A stretch of DNA of 64,000 bases from positions 11,848,186 through 11,912,185 of the forward strand of contig OX442317.1 of NCBI GenBank assembly GCA_949358305.1, read 5' to 3'. The DNA is from Strigamia acuminata (lineage: Eukaryota; Arthropoda; Chilopoda; Geophilomorpha; Linotaeniidae). Positions within the stretch are counted from its first letter, which is position 1, and every line of letters starts with the position of its first letter. Under the pieces are notes generated by a model. It saw only the letters and a program-made list of their open reading frames with translations. It had not been told where the DNA came from and made no database searches. Positions 11,965-23,289 of this stretch are shown here, piece after piece. A program made the translations under genes and the position numbers.

Positions 11965-13100
11965 GTGAAATCAAAATCATGATCACAGGACTCAAAATAT
12001 AAAACTGCATATCGTTGGCCAAATACCAACTTTGTTGTAAACACTGAAAAATTAAATTAAAAAATTTGTCATCAATAATTCTAAAATTAAAAAAATAAAT
12101 CCATTACCATGTATTTAGATGGTCTATATATAATGATATAATGGGCAATCGATGTTTTTTCCTATAAAATCCATCAGTTCAATCACCGTACCAGAGGTAT
12201 AGGGAAATACTAGTTTCACACCTGCAAGTAATGCACCGGAGACAGACAAATGATTGATTTCTGCAAATGATTGATTTCTGCTTATTGTAAGTGAATAATG
12301 AGACTGTAGAAATATTTTTCTGCCAAATAACTTCTCCATCTTCTTGTTCTTGAATTTCCTTCGAGTCGTCGTTATACTCCAAACGTCCACTTTAAAAGTA
12401 AATAAACGATTAATTCATCACAACTATTTAATATTTTTAGAGTTATCTGTCTACTTTGTAGCAATTATTATTTCTTGTCAAGAGTTTGCGTTTGATGCAA
12501 GTCTTGCGTATATTATTTTATGGTACTTCAAACAAATATCGTAAGTGGTGGCAAGTAGAATAATAACTCCAAGTATGAGACAAATAACGCTGTAATTATC
12601 AAATATATCCTATATCTAAATAATTAAAATGATTAAAAACGTGTTTACAATGCCGAACAGATTTCATATCTTTCCAAAAGTCGGATTGCTCTGGTAAACA
12701 TATAACATCCGATACATTTGCGAATTTTTTTATCAATTTGAAATCTGTAAAAGTAAAAAAAATTAAATTATGTAATTTTGAATACACATTAAATAAAATT
12801 ACCCAATATGGCAGTTTAAAACTCATTAACTTCTAGAGCTGAGCACGTCACCGAATATTTACAACAGCCGACCATTGCCCTTAAAACTGATAAACATTTC
12901 ATAGAATATTTTTGTAAAAATATATACGAGTACGTGTAAAAACACGTATAAATAACTACAAATTTCATCAAACATTCATCAAATTTAAAAAAAAGAACGT
13001 CCAGTACCACTTGAATCCACGAAGTGTCCACATTTATCAAAGCCAGCAATATTTTCCCCGAAATGGCCGTTCAAACTGAGGTGAATAAAGCGGGCCTTGA
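11965..13100 (-). pseudogene. nrf-6-like membrane acyltransferase, fragmentary
   Basis: The nose-resistant-to-fluoxetine (nrf-6) family couples an extracellular cysteine-containing NRF domain to an acyltransferase-3 membrane domain. Exon-like pieces on the minus strand appear in the right order: PFRGKYCWL at about 13.04-13.1 kb; a piece with VICLPEQSDFWKDM at about 12.64-12.75 kb; a membrane helix VICLILGVIILLATTYDICL at about 12.49-12.6 kb; a piece ending in FTYNKQKSII at about 12.26-12.38 kb; and CLQQSWYLANDMQFYILSP at 11965-12043, which matches the hallmark WYLAxDMQ motif. Several pieces run into stops, and the remaining acyltransferase helices are not found. It reads as a decayed or partial copy. 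The family call rests on two strong motifs. Confidence 0.55.
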
Positions 13101-13149
13101 ACAACTTCCTTGCACACAGAGTACGATCCGGGCCATCGATGTTTGGACC

Positions 13150-13900
13150 GACAACAAAGCACAGCGATTGTATAATTTGGCATCACAATTTGAATATTCC
13201 TAACCCTGAAAAAATAATTTTTTTACTTACACAAAGTATAACTAATAATTCGATCATTACCTTCATTACAATCTGCTTGCAACGCAAACAAATCACCACA
13301 TTGTCAGGAAATACTTATGTTATGTACCAATTCAATCACATCATGAACATAAATTAAAATTCCTCCAAGTTGAGTCTCAGAAAAAATACTATTTATTAAC
13401 TCCTATTTTAGTTTACATGTGCATTGGCCAAATATTCATGTTGAGATATTTAACAACCTCCTCCAATTCCTGTTAAAATAAAAGAAAAATAAAAATAAAA
13501 GTTAAAAACCTATCTACACATTATAAAGTTATTTACCATCATTTTTACTAACACACTATTTCTAACAACTCGACCATTACATCCACTCTTCCATATCCTC
13601 TGCTCTTCAATCCTTGTAATAATATTCTAACCCTGGGATTGTTAGCGCGCCTCATCTCGCCTGTTATCCTAACTTCTCCCAGAAAACATTGCGGCTGCAT
13701 GTGGCGCCCTCGTAGGCAGAATGCTATGAGGGCGTGGATACGTGTCCATGTTATCCTTGGTTCATGATAGAACTACAAGCCAAAATTGGGAGAATTATAT
13801 TTAGGAACGAATCACTACAACAACACCGCAGGTATCGATCGATGCCAAAGAACACATTACCCAACCCACAGTAACCCATCACTAACGTATTTAAAATGGT
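13150..13900. other. no firm gene
   Basis: One minus-strand piece at about 13.41-13.47 kb (QELEEVVKYLNMNIWPMHM after a CAG) is exon-like but isolated. The rest shows nothing I can support. Confidence 0.35.
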
Positions 13901-13973
13901 TTGTTTATTCTTAGCGCTCTAACGCTCGCAAGACAGAATTAAAGTTGCAACAACAGACAACGACTCGGCAACA

Positions 13974-14476
13974 ATGGAGATCCAAGAACCTAATAAAGCC
14001 ACAACTTTAGACCATGGAGAAGATGCAGCATTAGGTACGACAAATCTTAAGAAACTAAATATTAAAATACAAAAAAAGTCATTTTCAAATTCATTATTTT
14101 ATAAAACCAGATCACAAAACCGCAAGTACAAAACAATTACGGAAAAAGAAAAAAGGTTTGCGGAAAATATGTGTTCATGCTCGTCAAAAAAAGGCTGAAG
14201 GATGGTAGTACAAAGTCAGGCAAATTCTCGTGTGAGCTTTGTGATAAGGCATTTTCACTTAAAGCTGATCTCTGGACCCATCGGTGTATCTTTCATAAAA
14301 AATCAGCACAGAGTAGTAAAAGAAAGCACAATTCTAGAGAAGACGAGGGGGTTCCAATTGTTAAGAAATCTAAGAAATTTAAATGCTTGAAATGTGGGAA
14401 AAAAAGTCTCAAGTGCTCGAAATGTGGGAAAAAGTATAAATATAAGGAGAGTTTTAAATTTTGTTGTTCTAGGTGA
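13974..14476 (+). pseudogene. C2H2 zinc-finger protein gene with a frameshift
   Basis: A start at 13974 (MEIQEPNKATTLDH) follows an acceptor-like TTCTTAG near 13914. The first frame runs 74 codons to a stop after SSKKG. The next frame takes over at an AAAAAAA run near 14190 and continues to 14476. The second part has one clear C2H2 finger, CELCDKAFSLKADLWTHRCIFH, then a Lys-rich tail with CGKK repeats (KCLKCGKK, KCSKCGKK). Zinc fingers of this type bind nucleic acid. The shift in the A7 run could be a real mutation, an assembly error or slippage. With one base changed there, a single protein of about 167 residues would result. No other exon is evident. Confidence 0.5.
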
Positions 14477-14479
14477 AAT

Positions 14480-16560
14480 TAACCTTTTTGCAGTTTATCT
14501 GTTAAAGAAACGTTGTGTGTCATATATTAAAGCAAGTAAAGAAATAACGGTAAAAATAAAAATTTAATTAAAATAATATACCAGTAGTATCATTTCAAAT
14601 TTATTCATTTCCAAGTCAGCATGGTACGCCCAGTAGGCGATTGCGTCGGTGCGAAAACACTGAATAAATACACGACTATGAAGTATATGTTTAAATTGTT
14701 GCTTTTTGTTATGATGGATCTCACGGGCGAGGTAAAGTAAAAATCTAAAAAAATACGCTTTTATTTATTTGTAAAAGTGCTAGCTTCAGCACAATATTAC
14801 TCACTTCTGAGCATTTTTCTCGTCTCTGTGTATTTTTCTGCATTTTTAAAACAAACACTTTATTTATATTAAAAGAATTTGTATTTTTGCAGCATGTTAA
14901 GTTTGTTTCGGTTTATACACATATAGTATTCTTATTCTTTATATTTGTAGTTAAGTTTATGCAGATTGTTTTGAATTTAGCAATTATCTGTTAATGTATA
15001 AGAAATACTTTATTTCGGGAATTACTGTTTGGAATTACTGTTTTCTCTTTTTGACTTAGTTTTATTTTATTAGCCTAGTGTTTTAATGAAACAATTAGTA
15101 TCTCTTATTTCAATTGTGTGCCACTTGCATCAAAGACACAATTAGTCCCAATAAGAAGTTTTTTTCTATTTTTGAATTTAGTGGCCACTTATAACTCTTT
15201 GTTTGCAGCAGAGACAATTCAGTAACAATCGTAAACAAAGAAAGAAAATTACAAATTTCAAATTTCTGCATACTAAGCTCATTAATTTTCAAAAATTGTT
15301 TATGGTCCGGTAAGTAACCTTTACAAAGTTAGCTGAAAAGAATTAATTTTTTATTTATTTATTATACATATTTTCTTTTTGATTTATGAATTGAATGTAA
15401 AATCTTTAGGTTTAGATACTAAATCCTGCGGCCCAGCTTCATCTTTGCCACTAAACTTATCGAATTGTACAATAGCTGTAAAAATAGATTTTTTCAATTA
15501 AGCATTTGCAATACGCAAAAAAAATAAAAGATCAGTCCCTCGTAGGTCAGTTGGGTCGCCAGAGTAAATCAACATTCCGATCAATCAATAAGAGGGAATC
15601 GATTTGAGGGCTCATCTGGGGCTCGATGTTTGCCATTTCGCGCCTCATTCGAACCATCGAAGTCGTAAACGTGCTAAAACCAAACACAAATCATTACATT
15701 ATATTATTTTCAGTTATCAAATTGAGAATATTCAATATTCCAATTATCTTTCTACCTGTGCACATTTGCCTTTCTCATAGACAGATTATGACGCCGTACA
15801 AATTTTGCATCGTCATTAAGGCTTTGGCAACGTGGAACATCGACGTTTTTTCGAATCGCCTGTCGATTTCGACGCCAGCAATCCGAGGATAGGATTCGGG
15901 TCCGGAGCATTGATTTGCCTTGTGCAAATCGCCCGATCAGAGTCGCCTCGACTCTTGTTATTCTGCCTGTTTTTAAGCATTTTTTGTTGCAAGGAGATAT
16001 GGAGAGAGAGAGAGGAGTTGACTATTCAACTTGAGCTTTTATTTGCAAGTGTCTAATTTAACCTTTTAACAATGAGACGAGACGTGACACAAAGATGGAC
16101 AACAATTAAATATCAAGTGTCACAAAACAAGGTTTATGTTTTTTAAGCCTAACATTGATTAAATGTCTTAATTATATTTCAGAAACTTCATTTATAGAAG
16201 GCATGAAGTTTCCTAATTAAATATAACAGGAGGGAAGTTGTCAGGCGCTTTTCTGGCCTAAAATCATCACTTTGGACACAAGTGCATAATTTAAATACAA
16301 ATAATCAAATTAAAATAAACTTCTCAGATCACATAGAAAGTAACAATCCGAGAGAAAACCATATTTTAACTGAACAAACAACAACTTGAGTTATATAAAC
16401 ATTGATAAAAATACAACTCCTCTGTGTATGACGTCATTTGCGAGTATTACTACTCCATCGCTTCGTGTTATCTCTCGCAAATCGTCCATTCTCACATCGA
16501 AATTAAATCAGGAGTGAAAGTGACCAAATTACTTAAACTAATTCCTCTAATTACAAATTC
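14480..16560. other. mostly AT-rich, no gene supported
   Basis: Open frames are short. A GC-richer patch at 15.54-15.66 and 15.83-16.02 kb has an open frame on the plus strand (SPVDFDASNPRIGFGSGALICL) and could hold an upstream exon of the spliced locus at 16.6 kb. I found no splice sites that join them. Confidence 0.35.
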
Positions 16561-16589
16561 AGACCTAATTACTATTTATTTTAACAGAT

Positions 16590-17450
16590 AATCGAAGAAA
16601 CATTCAACCGCACGCTTCATCCGGGTCTCAACGACTGAAAATGGCCGTCCTAATACAACGCCTTCGCTCACGATCGCCTTTTGCTGCGGATTACTTCTCT
16701 CCCGCGATCCCATGAGTTACCGATCAGGTAAGTAAGCACATATGTATTTCCTTCCAACATATTGCTTGTGTCTTTGAGCTTACACGAGCGTTTCCTTTGG
16801 CCATTTCAGCGTCCATCACCCGAACCAAGCCGTATGATTTCCGTCTCCTCGACTTCACAACAGCGTGAGATGTTCTTCACCGATATAACTGTAAGGTAAA
16901 TAAATATCTGAATAAATAACAAGTGTAAATAAAACTTAATATCTATTTACAGCCTCGTGCAACTCCCGAACCGAATTGCATCCATATTCAGCCAAACTTA
17001 AGGTAAACAATTTCACGTGTACAAAGTCAAACATAAATTTAACAAGCAACGTAATTATTCTTAACCTAAACATTCTTTATTTCCAGTCATTCGCTCATCT
17101 GAAGCAGGCCGGTGACTCCTGCCCCATTCATCCGGATTTCGTAAACTTAAGGTGAGCAAATGATCGGTTATAAATTAAAACATAACTTAACATTTTGTGT
17201 AAATATATTTAACCAAACCAAGCATCCGTTTTAATTTAAACCTTCTCTCATTTACAGTTATTCCCACATCTGAGGCAGATTTGAGACTTCTACCCCAATC
17301 CAGCGAACCGTCTTAATTTATCCGTAAGTAACAAATCAACGCAAATGAAAAACTGTAAACCTCGATTATAACTAACACGTAATTTTCCTTTCAGACATAC
17401 TCGAATCCAGAGATTTTATCACGACCCGGGGAGTTCTTCAAATTCAGATC
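16590..17450 (+). ncRNA. short-exon locus B, spliced transcript with little coding potential
   Basis: Six short exons are bounded by convincing splice sites (for example CAG|GTAAGT at 16729, AAG|GTAAAC at about 17003, AAG|GTGAGC at about 17153), with introns of about 75-110 bases. Exon 1 has ATGGCCGTCC opening 24 codons that end at TGA GTT, nine bases before the donor, as in locus A. Exon 2 starts with a sequence like exon 2 of locus A (both contain ACCAAGC). Two later exons, about 17087-17152 and 17258-17323, are degenerate copies of each other. No single frame stays open across all exons, so I call it non-coding or decayed. Direction comes from the splice sites. Product unknown. Confidence 0.35.
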
Positions 17451-17730
17451 ATGCAGATCATGACTTCCTTGGAGCAGCTTAGACAGAATGATTTATATGT
17501 CAAAGAATCGCAAGTGCAATCTAACCACCACCAACGCGACGGCACCGATTTCAATTTTGGCTGTATTATTTTATGACCAAGCAACTTCTTCAAATTTTTC
17601 GATTGTAAAACAAACCAATTTCTTTTGATAAAAACGAACCGTTTGTTTGTACACAATTTTATTTTTCATTTTTATTTAAATAGATTCAAATAAATATTTT
17701 CATTACGGTATAAACTAATAAAGAAATGAA

Positions 17731-18130
17731 TTAACTCGCACTCGCTTCCATATCAAACTTTTTTTAAGCATTTTTTTTTAAATTCTAAATTTAAAAAAAT
17801 CACGTCATTTTCAAATTTCAGTCAATATTTATTTGGATCAAAACACTTCAATTATTACAACAACAAAATATCCAAATGCTTACTATTTTTTTTAAATTTT
17901 TTTTAAATAAAATTAATTTGTAAAAAATAAAATAAAAAATTCAAATTATTTTTATATAATTCCAACAATTATTAATTGTAGTTTTTTAAATTGTTATTCA
18001 CTTTCTATTTATTTTTATTTAATATTAATGTTGTGTTTAGAGAATTCAGAAGATAATTTTGATGAATTAACTGTCGAAATTAATTCATAGTATAAGACAG
18101 ATAAAAAATATTTAAATTTTCAATGATTTT
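17731..18130. repeat. dispersed AT-rich repeat R1, longest copy
   Basis: This 400-bp block recurs at 21600-21935, 53615-53725, 59850-59990 and 61917-62222. Shared landmarks are CACTTCAATTATTACAACAA and AATGTTGTGTTTAGAGAATT. No ORF or terminal repeat is visible, so it may be the tail of a larger element. Confidence 0.7.
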
Positions 18131-18147
18131 TGTTACACGTTACACGT

Positions 18148-19950
18148 TCACGCCGGCCATCTTCGGACCTTGACTCGCACATCAGTGATGCCTTTCATCA
18201 GAGCTTTCTACAAACAAATCACATTAAATCAAATTAAACACCAAACCAAAATGGCCAACTCACTTTGCCTGTCCTCCGCTTCCGTCGCTCCTGACGTCGA
18301 ACAGGGGGGTAGCTGAGGCACCTCCTCCCTTATCGTCGTCTTGACTGAGGCCAAGGCGCGTCGTGCCGCCGCTTCTTCCCTCGATGCCGCCACGGTTTGA
18401 GCAGTGCGGGACTTCTTCCCCTTCCCCTTCTGCTTGCGAGCATCGTGGGTTGATTCGATTGGGTCCCAGACGTCGGGGCTAAATTGGTCGGGGTAGTCCT
18501 TCCGCCTGTGCGCCCGCTTCACTATCATCTCTTCGTACGTAGGCGGGGGCGGCGGTGAGTGCGCCGCCAACTCTGGTGGCATCACAATAGGCACAGGTGT
18601 GCGGGACGCCGGCATGAAAATCCGTTGGAAACCGCTGTTATTGGTTAACTTCGGGAGTCCGGCCAACGTCTCCACGTAGCCACGGCAGATTGCCGGATCG
18701 AAATCCGCATGGTCCGCCCCCACCGTCTGCTCCACAACGGCCTGCCCGCTGCTACCGGACTCCCGCGACTGGGAAGGTCCTTCGCCTCCTCCGGCAGCCT
18801 CTAAACCCGTGTCGTCCATCTCGGGGTCGCCGCACCGCAGACGTTGTGCTTTGCGGGACACACGCTCTAACAATGACAATTGCGGCGCTTGGGATTGCTC
18901 CATCGGCAGTTCGGCGCAAGTGCCGTCCTGCTTCTGGGAAACAATACACACCTCGCGCAGGCGATGACAGATTCGACCATCCCGCAAGCGACGCAAGTTA
19001 TTCCAGGTGCGGTAAGGCAATCCGCCCGACCCGTCAAACTGCGCCACGGGGATTCCGTGTGCGAGTGAAGCGCAAGCAATTGCCTGCTCACTGCAACCGG
19101 TCTCCACCGAACGCATCTCGACCACCTGTTCGCCTGACACTCCGGGAAGGTCCAGAGCGAGGGACACTGCTGGTTCAGCCTGTACCTCGTCCTCGACCAC
19201 CTCTATCTGCTGCACGGGTTCCGGCGCACTGTCGACCACGGGAAGGCGATGACAGATTCGACCACCCCGCAAGCGACGCAAGCGACGCAAGTTATTCCAG
19301 GTGCGGTGAGGCAATCCGCCCGACCCGTCAAACTGCGCCACGGGGATTCCGTGTGCGAGTGAAGCGCAAGCAATTGCCTGCTCACTGCGACCGGTCTCCA
19401 CCGAACGCATCTCGACCACCTGTTCGCCTGACACTCCGGGAAGGTCCAGAGCGAGGGACACTGCTGGTTCAGCCTGTACCTCGTCCTCGACCACCTCTAT
19501 CTGCTGCACGGGTTCCGGCGCACTGTCGACCATGGGAAGGACGATAGCCATCGGCTTCGGCAGAGGCCCCAGCCCAGCCTGAACCCTTGGTGCCGAAGGC
19601 GCAGAACGCGACGGACCAGGCTGCCCGTCCCGTACTCTGACAGCTTCCACCGTCAAACCACGTGGTAGTAGGGCATGCCCGCGTCGCAACAGCTCCTGCG
19701 TCCGTTTCTCCCACGAGTCGACGCCCATCCAAGATACCATCGAACGGGCGCGACTCCGGTCGCCGCCCGGTCGTTGTGAGTAGCGCGTATACCACCTCTG
19801 CCTGGGGATGGAAAAATGCACCAGCCCCATACCGAGGCAGTTGCCGCACGGCGAATCCCATCCGCCCGCCGATGTCTCCCAGCGCTCTCCCGAGCAAACA
19901 GTGCAGATGCGCCACTGTTCGCCACCGTCGCCGCCTCCATTTCCCGAATT
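18148..19950 (-). CDS. GC-rich two-exon gene, Cys-motif and Pro-rich protein, unrecognised
   Basis: The main exon 18264-19950 is open throughout. It joins in phase (CAAA|GTGAGT donor, TTTGTAG acceptor) to a last exon 18148-18207 ending KVRRWPA and a stop, giving about 580 codons. An upstream exon with the start must lie beyond 19950 (acceptor CTAG at 19951) but was not found; the first ATG inside the exon is at 19830. The N-terminal part has a CTVC ... CGNCLGMG pair of CxxC motifs like a zinc knuckle or DnaJ-type zinc site. The middle carries two in-frame copies of a 98-codon unit (offset 294 bp, about 18953-19530). The C-terminal half has SPPPPPTYEEM, a PPxY motif, and a basic KGKGKKSR segment. 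GC content is far above the neighbours. PPxY plus a Cys motif is reminiscent of gag-like proteins, but no family is certain. Confidence 0.55.
18953..19530 (-). repeat. 294-bp in-frame tandem duplication inside the GC-rich gene
   Basis: The two units each encode VDSAPEPVQQIEVVEDEVQA and the residues that follow. They differ by a few substitutions (for example GRSE against GCSE) and a 6-bp insertion giving an extra Arg-Leu. The length is a multiple of three, so the frame is kept. Confidence 0.85.
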
Positions 19951-20261
19951 CTAGATAATAAAATAAAAAAAAAAATAATAAACAATATCAAGGAGAAGAC
20001 GAAAAAATGGGTTGAAAATAAAAAATCCAAAAAGTGTGTTGTAATAATGAATATTTAATGTGCATTGAAATATATTGATTGACATTGAAATTTTCTTTTG
20101 TGAATTTTGTTTATGACTAAATGACATGAAGATATGAATAACACATGGGAATGACTCGTAATTTAATGTAAGAATAAGGATTATTAGAATGAATAACACA
20201 TGGGGTAGTCTAAATTTTGATTGTTTTGGTTTTTGGAGACCAAAAAACTAAAAGAGGGAGT

Positions 20262-20731
20262 TGTCATGCGGTTGAGTCGCGTCGTCTGCCGACCGTCTCA
20301 AACCAGCGCAAATGTTATTAGAATTATCAAAATCTATCACTAGACTGCGTACGTGATGGTGACATCACGGGCGAGTCAATTGGAACTGACTCAGGGGGGT
20401 GACTTGGGTATAAAAGAGCGACTTTGGCTCTTAGACCTCAGTCTTCCCAGGACTTCTAATGATTAATGTTTCAGCCAGTATATGGCATGATTAGTTTGCA
20501 AATAAGAAAGAAGGTGTTATTCATGTCTTTAGTCTTAATGTTTACTTTAGTTTTAGGTTTAGTTTTATGATTTCAATTAAGTTTATGATTTGTAATTAAA
20601 GAATAAAAGAACATAGTTTATATTTCAACCTAAACTCTGACTCCTGTTTATTTCACTCTTAGTTATTAAATGATGTTTATCAAAACAGTTATAAGTTACG
20701 TGGTCATTATTGGCTAGTTGGCCACGTAACA
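20262..20731 (+). repeat. LTR of an LTR retrotransposon, with purine tract
   Basis: The 470-bp block starts TGTCATGCGG and ends CCACGTAACA, with a GGGTATAAAAGAGCG TATA box near 20407 and AATAAA signals near 20600. AAAAGAGGGAG just before it looks like a polypurine tract, so it is a 3' LTR with a little internal sequence. A shorter relative lies at 42837-43146. No pol-coding region of this element is present. Confidence 0.65.
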
Positions 20732-20860
20732 ATACGTAATATAATATATTAAAAATAATAATAATATATCAAAAAATATATTTTTATGCACTTGCTGAGC
20801 ACAAAAATGTATGTTTAAGCAGTTTCGTGCCATTTCCACATAAATTCATGCCATTTACAC

Positions 20861-21271
20861 ATGAATTCATGCCAGTTTTGCAGCGAAAATGTTGACGTGT
20901 GCTCGCCGCAAAGTGGGCGCCAAACTGCAATTAACAATAGTAAATACCTTGTTCATGTCTGTCCAAAGGGAAGGGACGGCCAGCAACTACGACCTGTATT
21001 GTCTTGCACTGACTCGAAACAGGAGACAGAAAAACACCCTCGCGAATTTGAATTTTATCAAGTTCAAAGTAATCGAAATCAGATATCGATTTTTTTTAAG
21101 TTAATGCTAATTAAGGAAACTATTCATAATTTTGAGATGAATGTAGATAAACAACCACCAGCTGTTTTCAAGGACCAAGGTCCGCACGTGTCCCCTGGTA
21201 AGCATGTATTACTGTATCACATATGTTGGGCAATACTTTCTTCCTTCCTGGTATTAAATGTTTTCAATTAA
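20861..21271 (+). CDS. 136-codon ORF, doubtful
   Basis: The frame is open from 20861 to 21271 and includes HVCPKGRDGQQLRPVLSC near residues 32-49 and DKQPPAVFKDQGPHVSPG just before a GGTAAGC donor-like site at about 21199. The latter may be a true short exon end. An overlapping frame from 20889 (71 codons) competes with it. I recognise no domain and give it low weight. Confidence 0.2.
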   Translation: MNSCQFCSENVDVCSPQSGRQTAINNSKYLVHVCPKGRDGQQLRPVLSCTDSKQETEKHPREFEFYQVQSNRNQISIFFKLMLIKETIHNFEMNVDKQPPAVFKDQGPHVSPGKHVLLYHICWAILSSFLVLNVFN

Positions 21272-21599
21272 AAACACAATTTTTTCCTCAAAATTATAAC
21301 GCTCAACTTGTAACGAAGTTGAAATAGTTTTTTAGATTATTCATCTGTAAAATTTTTTAATTTTCGTTCCAATGATTATTGTATTTTTTACTCCAATCTG
21401 TTCTGTTCTGGTAAATAAATAAAAAGAATAAACAATCGTTGCGTTTTTCATGTAGGCGTAGAGAAGGGTTGCGGATGCGCAAGAGTCATAAAAGAAGTAA
21501 ACGTTTCGTTTAGTCATTATTAGTCATTAGACATTTTGGATTAGAAATTTTTACATTAGACATTTCGGCTTACTTTTTTAGACATCTTGGATTAGACAT

Positions 21600-21935
21600 T
21601 GTCATTTTCAAATTTCAGTCAATATTTATTTGGATCAAAACACTTAAATTATTACAACAACAAAATATCCAAATGCTTGCTATTTGTTTTAATTTTTTTT
21701 TAAATAAAATTAATTTGTAAAAAATAAAATAAAAAAGTCAAATTATTTTTATATAATTCCAACAATTATTAATTTTAGTTTTTTAAATTGTTATTCACTT
21801 TCTATTTATGTTTATTTAATATTAATGTTGTGTTTAGAGAATTCAGAAGATAATTTTGATGAATTAACTGTCTAAATTAATTCATAGTATAAGACAGATA
21901 AAAAATATTTAAATTTTCAATTTTTTTTGTAGTTC
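21600..21935. repeat. dispersed repeat R1, second copy
   Basis: Nearly collinear with 17800-18125, with a few substitutions. It is preceded by repeated TTTTGGATTAGACAT-like words at 21.53-21.60 kb. Confidence 0.7.
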
Positions 21936-21939
21936 AGCT

Positions 21940-22970
21940 GAATTTATAATCCATTTATTTGATAAAACTTATTCTTTGGACATGTTTAAACAGGTGTTAG
22001 TCGAAAAACGGAGCCGAATTTCCTAGTACGTAATCATTTTCTGTGTTTTAATGTCATTTATCATTGTACAGCTACAGAGTACAAGTCAAATAATTTAAAA
22101 TCTAATCCTTTTCGGAAATTTGATTATTTTTATTCAAAACTTTAGAAATTATTACATGTCATATGAATTTTAAAGTTATTACACATTCTACATGTTCAAA
22201 AAGTAAATTATACTTTAATTTAATTTATCTTCGGAATGATTAAAAAGTTTAATAAAAAACATTTCGACCTTGCGAAAATTTTAAATTATTTTTCACATCA
22301 AAATTATCCATTTATTTTATCATTTTATTTTATTTGATTTTTACCGTTTATTTCCACGATTGAAGAGTCTTCACCCTTTGGTTGTTGAAAACAAAGAAGA
22401 ATTATTTGATTTTTATGAATTTTTTTGTATACATTTGTGTTTTGGCCAAAAAAATCATTAACACTAACAAAAACCAAAATATTAATAGGTACATTCAATT
22501 TAGATTGTGAAAAACCGATTATAAAAAAAAAATCGGTTTTATCGGTTTCGATTCTATAATCAAATTTTTGATTATCATGAGCATGTGCACAGTGATGACT
22601 TAAGTGTTCTGGAATCAAGTTCTCTTAATTCCAGAACAGAAAAATATAAGTTTATTAAAATTGCTATTTTTTTCGCCGTTTGGCCGTCTGTGTTTAATAA
22701 GTTCCAGCGTATTATTGTCGGGACATTTTGGCTGTGTTTAAGTGTTTTATTTATTGATTTATTGATTCAGTTTATTAATTCATTTTATCATTTAAAGATT
22801 TGAATGATTGATTGATTTATTAATTTATTGATTTTTATTTGTGTGTTCATGGTTTTAATTTATTTAACTTGACATTAATAATAATTATGCCAGATTAAAA
22901 CTTTGAACGCATCTGTATAAATGATTTAGAATAAATCATTGTTTTCAGGGGAGCATAAATAAATGCATGT
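21940..22970. other. AT-rich, no gene supported
   Basis: A short inverted repeat (TTCTGGAAT, 11-base loop, AATTCCAGAA) lies at about 22608-22637. GATTTATTGATT words repeat at 22.75-22.83 kb. Nothing else stands out. Confidence 0.4.
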
Positions 22971-23026
22971 ATAAAATATGCAAGCATTTTTTTGCATAAA
23001 AATGAAAGATTTTTGTCCATTAAAGA

Positions 23027-23280
23027 TCATCTATAAATTACGTAACACTCCGGAGGAGATTCGCCACTGTGTGTTAAATTTTGTTTTCTTTCTTTACTCA
23101 CTTTCAACTTGTGGCCACAAACTTTAAATAAAAACTCCAAATCACATTTTGTATTTATAAATTCCAGTTCAATTTTCTTTGCATTCTGTGCAAAAATAGA
23201 GCAATATTCCACGCTTCCGTCGTGCTGACGCATTCGTCCAAAAGGGAATTCGGTATAAATGGCTGTGGAAATGGAATCTA
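23027..23280 (-). CDS. unrecognised exon-like ORF
   Basis: The minus-strand frame is open for about 85 codons and ends in a stop at 23027. It reads IYTEFPFGRMRQHDG, then SVEYCSIFAQNAKKIELEF and KVCGHKLKVSKERKQNL. Residue composition and the evenly spaced hydrophobic and charged residues look like folded protein. A TAG acceptor-like site sits at the 5' edge. I cannot name the family, and no joining exon was found. It may be the last exon of a gene whose other exons lie to the right or are lost. Confidence 0.35.
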
Positions 23281-23289
23281 CTCAAACAA

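Noticed and set aside
18690-19547. 285-codon plus-strand ORF
   Set aside because: It is the shadow of the GC-rich minus-strand gene. The minus frame is longer, spans the exon and splices in phase.
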